Shown here: positions 8,669 to 11,850 of the stretch, in pieces
Layout: every line of letters starts with the position of its first letter
Numbering within the stretch: the first letter of the stretch is position 1
DNA from: Bacteroidales bacterium
GTDB lineage: Bacteria > Bacteroidota > Bacteroidia > Bacteroidales > UBA932
Direction of reading: 5' to 3'
DNA: 11,850 bases
NCBI GenBank assembly: GCA_016295245.1
Contig: JAEDLO010000051.1
Coordinates: forward strand, 1-11,850
The notes under the pieces: model-generated
The model's input: only the letters and a program-made list of their open reading frames with translations
Told to the model about the DNA's origin: nothing
Databases searched by the model: none
Program-made: the position numbers and the translations under genes

Positions 8669-8679
8669 CAAAGGTGGTA
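8653..8679 (+). repeat. Short direct repeat AAGGTGGTA, two copies
   Basis: AAGGTGGTA occurs at 8653-8661 and again at 8671-8679, 18 bp apart, with the T-tract of the orphan hairpin between. Because the first copy forms the 3' arm of that hairpin, the upstream TACCACC could pair with either copy. This may be chance in so short a sequence. Confidence 0.5.
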
Positions 8680-8794
8680 AGGGATTGTGCCGGTTGTGCG
8701 AATTCTTTATGGGCGATATGCTTTTAGTCCAGTATTTGAATCGGCCCGGCAGGTGTGGGATGAGTATGCCGGCCAGCTGTCGGTTACCCAGACT

Positions 8795-8947
8795 TTAGAC
8801 CTCCTGAGGCACAAGGATTCCGGCTTCAGTAAGCTGTTTGACATCTCTTGCTGCTGTATCCAAAGATACCTTTGCAAGTTTTGCCCATTTCTTCGGAGTG
8901 AGTTTTCCGATAGGCACATCGCCTACGACATCGAAGGCATATTTCGA
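8795..8947 (-). pseudogene. Decayed 3' fragment, probable Fic-family C-terminal winged helix
   Basis: On the minus strand an open frame of 50 codons runs from 8947 down to a TAA at 8795-8797, bounded upstream by an in-frame TAA at 8948-8950. It has no start codon at its head. Readable segments are FDVVGDVPIGKLTPKKWAKL, AKVSLDTAARDVKQLTEAG and ILVPQEV. The pattern of a short strand, (G)KLT..KWAK..KVS.DTA.RD...L...GIL, is that of the winged helix at the C-terminus of many Fic/DOC-family (DUF4172-type) proteins, which transfer AMP or other groups to target proteins. No Fic catalytic motif (HPFxxGNGRxxR) is present anywhere nearby, so only the tail survives. The final residues are cut short compared with the usual Gly/Arg-rich ending. 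The family assignment is from memory of the pattern and is tentative; the coding-like character of the frame is clearer than its name. Confidence 0.48.
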
Positions 8948-8994
8948 TTAGCTCCATCCGAGCGTGTTTGCAAGGAAGAATGCCTCAAGCACCA

Positions 8995-11577
8995 TCAGTT
9001 CTGGAACAGGGCATTCGGAAGGTAAAGGGATCTTATCTTCTCTCCGTTCAGGTTCACATCCAGCATTATGATTGAATTGCAGCCTTCGATGCTTGCAGTG
9101 GGATCGCTGGCTGTAATGCAGGCATCGTTAAGGACAAAGCCCTGCACGTCGCGCATCTTCATGAACTGCCGGCAATTGGCCTTGACTCCGCTGAAGACTA
9201 CTCTGCTTAGCGGACGCTCAGGCAGCCCAAGGGCAAATACCAGTTGACGGCAGTCTTCTATGATGACATCGTTGATGGTAATGGTGTTGAAATCGGGTGT
9301 GAAACGGTTGATGGCAGGAGCATTCTTGCCGTCAGGATACCGGCGCGCCAAGTCTCCGCCCCATTTGATGCTGCCCAGCATATCGCAGTAGAATGCGTAG
9401 TCCTTCACCTTGGCCCTTACCCGTTCCACTACCAGATTCTCCACGCCTCCACCCCGGGTTCTCAGTGTCTTCACGCGGAAAGCCTGGTCTGTGCCGTCGA
9501 ACACGCAGTCGCAGCAATAGATGTTCTTTACGCCCGCTGCCAGTTCTGTGCCGCATACAATTCCTCCTGCTCCTCTGAGAGCCAAACAATTACGTATCAC
9601 GACATTCTCCGTGGGGATGTTGACCCGAAGGCCGTCGCCGTTGCGACCGCTTTTCATAGTGTAACAGTCATCCTGGCAGTCGAGCGAGCAATACTCGACC
9701 AATACGTTTTTGGAAGACTCTATATCTATGCCGTCAGTGCGTCCGTGTCCGAAACTGTTGACCGTGACACCTCTGATGATGACATTCTCGCAGTATTGAG
9801 GCACAACGTTCCAGTATAGGCTTCGATCTATGGTAATGCCTTCGATGAAAACGTTTTTGCAGCGGATCGGGGCTATGGATTTGGGAAGGAATACCTCCCC
9901 TGCGTGGTGAGCGCCGTCATAGATGCGTTCTTCCACCGGCATGTCGGGAGGTATGATACTCTCGATATTCAGGGCTTTCTCTTTATTGATCTGATAGATT
10001 TCGCAGTCAGTCGATGGGCCTATGATACGTCCTCTTCCTGTAATGGCGATGTTTTCAGCCCCGTTGGCATAGATGAATGCCCCCAGTGAATATAGCTCTA
10101 TCCCCTCATCACGGGTGAACACCACCGGCAGATAATCCTTGATATGTCCACTGAAATACAGTTCGGCGCCTTCGGACAGATGCAGCTCAATGTTCGACTT
10201 CAGCTCGATACGTCCTGAATGCCAGCTTCCGGAAGGAATGACAACCTGCCCTCCGCCCTGCTTTGCCAGTTTGTCGATTGCGCTCTGAATCGCTTCAGTC
10301 GACATTCCCTTCTTTGACATCTTCACAACCACCTTTCTGTCACTGATGGCTGGACGGGAGAGTTGCGGCATAGGGAATGGCGCAGATATGGGGGCGATTT
10401 CGTCAGTCATAGCCTGGGGGCCGACGTCCTGGCGTGTCGGCAAGTCGTAATCTTCCAGCCTCCACTCGTCTTTCCATTCCAGTGTCGGTTTGCCGTTGCT
10501 GTCGAAAGTGATTGGCAAAAACACATAGGTGGCCTCGTCGGTAGTGTCCCATTTGTTGCGTTTTGCGTTTGTCTTATCCTTGACCTGAGGGGTAGAGAAG
10601 TCGCGCTCGAATGGCTTATGGTTCAGATAGGCTGTTTCCTTATCCTTGAATATCCGCTTCGGAATGTCAGTGCCGCACAGATGCGGCAGCCATCGGTCTG
10701 CGAGCGCTACATATAGGTTCTTTCCGGGTATCTTGATCACGCTCGTTATCTGCGAGCAGAAAGTGTCTTCGAACTTGTCGTCGATGCAAGGGTCTCCCAA
10801 ATCGGTATACTCGCCGTGATAGTCATCAAAGACAGCGACTCTTGATGAATTGGGAACATAGCCGGTGGTGCCTGACGTGAACATATAGTGACGGCCGCGC
10901 CACACGAAATGGCTGGGAGCCTCGCGTGTGTACGGAGGACGCAAGCCCACGAAATGCTCCGAGAAACGTCCGTTGGTGCCCAGAAAGTCGTCGGTCAGTT
11001 CGGCGCATATCAATTCCCAGTGCGGACGCTCGAACCAGACATAGCCCTTGCCCGTCTGCGGGTCGCAGTACATATCGAAATCCCCCACGCCGAATCCCTC
11101 CGGCTTCATCCTTTTAACAAGGGTGTATGGTCCTTCGAACCGGTCTGCCTGCAGGATGACAAAATAGCCATCGGTATCCATCGATTTTATCCAGCACACC
11201 CATTTCCCTGTGTTTCTGTTATACAATATGTGGGGACGATCCAAAGTCTGGCTATAGTGCAAAGGCGACTTTACGTCAGTCGTGTCAGGCGGAATGATGA
11301 GTCCCAGATCTTCCCAGTTATAGAAGTCCTTCGACCGGTAGGCACGTATGCCCCAGGTCCAGACATTCGTTCCCAGATGGGTATGCTCCTTGTTCTCCCC
11401 ATACCAATAGTAGATGCCATCCTTTTCGAAGATTTGGAATCCGTGAGCGTGGATGGGCTTACCCTCGGTGTCCAGCCATTTCCGTCCGGGACGGATGCTG
11501 TCATATCGTTGTGCAGCAGCGCTTGACGCAAGCATCATCAGGGCGATGCCGACAAGAATTGTCAGAGATCTTTTCAT
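8995..11577 (-). CDS. Secreted GH43-GH28 two-domain glycoside hydrolase
   Basis: This 860-aa protein is probably exported and likely acts on pectin or arabinogalactan. The ATG at 11577 is preferred over an upstream in-frame ATG at 11616. It begins directly with a signal peptide (MKRSLTILVGIALMMLASSAAA, likely cut after A22, no lipobox cysteine), and the promoter lies at 11605-11635. Residues about 28-375 form a GH43 propeller of the exo-beta-1,3-galactanase-like kind: GRKWLD, IYYWYGENKE, LDRPHILYN, REAPSHF, SQITSV and ALADRW. Inferred active-site residues are D113, E219 (acid) and Q276 in the position where that subgroup uses Gln rather than Asp as base. After a linker, residues about 416-860 form a GH28 right-handed beta-helix: GGGQVVIPSG, ELHLSEGAEL, RTDGIDIESS, DCQDDCYTMKSG, GAGGIVCGTE and RVKT. 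D615, D636, D637, R701 and K703 are kept; canonical NTDG is RTDG and the GHG histidine is Ala670. It stands alone, convergent with rpoC. The exact substrate is unknown; the family calls are strong. Confidence 0.92.
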   Translation of the reverse strand: MKRSLTILVGIALMMLASSAAAQRYDSIRPGRKWLDTEGKPIHAHGFQIFEKDGIYYWYGENKEHTHLGTNVWTWGIRAYRSKDFYNWEDLGLIIPPDTTDVKSPLHYSQTLDRPHILYNRNTGKWVCWIKSMDTDGYFVILQADRFEGPYTLVKRMKPEGFGVGDFDMYCDPQTGKGYVWFERPHWELICAELTDDFLGTNGRFSEHFVGLRPPYTREAPSHFVWRGRHYMFTSGTTGYVPNSSRVAVFDDYHGEYTDLGDPCIDDKFEDTFCSQITSVIKIPGKNLYVALADRWLPHLCGTDIPKRIFKDKETAYLNHKPFERDFSTPQVKDKTNAKRNKWDTTDEATYVFLPITFDSNGKPTLEWKDEWRLEDYDLPTRQDVGPQAMTDEIAPISAPFPMPQLSRPAISDRKVVVKMSKKGMSTEAIQSAIDKLAKQGGGQVVIPSGSWHSGRIELKSNIELHLSEGAELYFSGHIKDYLPVVFTRDEGIELYSLGAFIYANGAENIAITGRGRIIGPSTDCEIYQINKEKALNIESIIPPDMPVEERIYDGAHHAGEVFLPKSIAPIRCKNVFIEGITIDRSLYWNVVPQYCENVIIRGVTVNSFGHGRTDGIDIESSKNVLVEYCSLDCQDDCYTMKSGRNGDGLRVNIPTENVVIRNCLALRGAGGIVCGTELAAGVKNIYCCDCVFDGTDQAFRVKTLRTRGGGVENLVVERVRAKVKDYAFYCDMLGSIKWGGDLARRYPDGKNAPAINRFTPDFNTITINDVIIEDCRQLVFALGLPERPLSRVVFSGVKANCRQFMKMRDVQGFVLNDACITASDPTASIEGCNSIIMLDVNLNGEKIRSLYLPNALFQN

Positions 11578-11604
11578 ATCTGGTTGATTTGCTGTGGATA
11601 GACG

Positions 11605-11635
11605 CAAATTTAGCAATTCTGAAGCATATTATAAA
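11605..11635 (-). promoter_or_regulatory. Bacteroidota-type promoter for the GH43-GH28 gene
   Basis: Read on the minus strand, TAAATTTG (11612-11605) is a perfect match to the Bacteroidota -7 box TAnnTTTG. TTTA (11635-11632) lies 19 nt upstream in the place of the -33 TTTG, with one mismatch. Transcription would start near 11597, leaving a leader of about 20 nt before the ATG at 11577. This position excludes the upstream in-frame ATG at 11616 as the usual start. No operator or cleavable leader is apparent. Confidence 0.72.
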
Positions 11636-11786
11636 CAGTTCTTCCGGACCCTAGATACCGGTGGCGAATGGTATACTTGGCAGAGACCTTGTCGCATTCG
11701 ACATAAACAACTCCATTTTTTATAACTCTAGCGTAACTACTCAGGTACCCTGGCCATAGGCAGTATCCTATGACATACGATAAGCA

Positions 11787-11850
11787 ATGATTCAGTCTAT
11801 GATGCTACGCCAGCGCAAGGGTTGCTATGACCCGAAGGACCTCGAAGGGG
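11787..11850 (+). CDS. Possible 5' end of a plus-strand gene, cut by the window edge
   Basis: An ATG at 11787 follows an in-frame TAA (11781-11783) and opens a frame that stays open to the window end (21 codons: MIQSMMLRQR, KGCYDPKDLEG). The second half, rich in charged residues, looks coding-like. It would be divergent from the glycosidase gene. Alternative starts are the ATGs at 11799 and 11802. I do not recognise the family and the stretch is too short to judge; no good promoter is seen just upstream, the nearest being TATACTTG about 110 bp before. The intervening stretch 11640-11786 contains no other feature I can support. Confidence 0.25.
   Translation, partial: MIQSMMLRQRKGCYDPKDLEG

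Noticed and set aside
8707..8919. Minus-strand frame of 70 codons overlapping the Fic-like fragment.
   Set aside because: It is in a different frame from the winged-helix pattern and its sequence (Ser/Arg-rich) is shadow-like. A frameshift joining its end to the Fic-like tail is possible but cannot be shown.
8687..9025. Plus-strand open frame of 112 codons beginning ATG-like at 8687 and running into the glycosidase 3' end.
   Set aside because: It is antisense to the Fic-like fragment and overlaps the end of the glycosidase gene. The composition is irregular (a Cys run, many Phe and Arg), and it resembles no family I know. It reads as the shadow of minus-strand coding sequence.
11575..11616. 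Upstream start at 11616 for the glycosidase, adding 13 residues.
   Set aside because: The extension (MLNLRLSTANQPD) would precede and spoil the signal peptide, and the promoter -7 box at 11605-11612 lies inside it, so transcripts would begin downstream of that ATG.
11755..11772. Small inverted repeat CATAGG / CCTATG with a 6-nt loop.
   Set aside because: Six base pairs with no T-tract, no partner element and no conserved position. Expected by chance in AT-rich spacer.
1..11850. CRISPR array, tRNA or rRNA genes, insertion-sequence transposase or multi-gene defence system.
   Set aside because: No regularly spaced repeats, no cloverleaf or rRNA segments, and no transposase, nuclease or helicase motifs were seen in any frame outside the genes listed.

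Overview
The window reads as chromosomal DNA of a gut-type Bacteroidota, most likely order Bacteroidales. Pointers are the RpoB and RpoC sequence types and lengths (1273 and 1416 aa), the absence of strong Shine-Dalgarno sequences before the large genes, a promoter of the Bacteroidota type (TTTG / TAnnTTTG) before the last gene, and a secreted plant-polysaccharide hydrolase. I cannot place it to genus from sequence alone.

Layout. Positions 1-257 carry the 3' end of rplL (ribosomal protein L7/L12). A 107-bp spacer with a strong hairpin-plus-T-tract (291-328) separates it from rpoB (365-4186), which is followed after 20 bp by rpoC (4207-8457). This is the conserved rplL-rpoB-rpoC block, encoding L7/L12 and the two catalytic subunits of RNA polymerase. 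A clear terminator (8478-8513) closes it. The next 500 bp (8514-8994) have no intact gene. They hold a nested inverted repeat (8554-8619), a second terminator-like hairpin with no gene in front of it (8642-8668), and on the minus strand a short decayed frame that looks like the C-terminal winged helix of a Fic-family protein (8795-8947).

On the minus strand, converging on rpoC, lies a large secreted two-domain enzyme (8995-11577, 860 aa). Its N-terminal half is a GH43 five-bladed propeller related to exo-beta-1,3-galactanases, and its C-terminal half is a GH28 beta-helix related to pectin hydrolases. It has a signal peptide and its own near-consensus Bacteroidota promoter (11605-11635). No SusC/SusD pair, sulfatase or regulator is visible beside it, so it appears as a lone CAZyme next to a housekeeping operon. 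The final 240 bp are mostly uncharacterised; a plus-strand frame starting at 11787 may be the start of another gene running off the window.

Points most worth a second look: the GH43-GH28 fusion with substituted motif residues in both domains; Asn at the RpoB position equivalent to E. coli His526, a known rifampicin-resistance position; the hairpin between rplL and rpoB; and the structured rpoC-distal intergenic region with gene debris. I did not find convincing evidence of a wholly new multi-gene system here.
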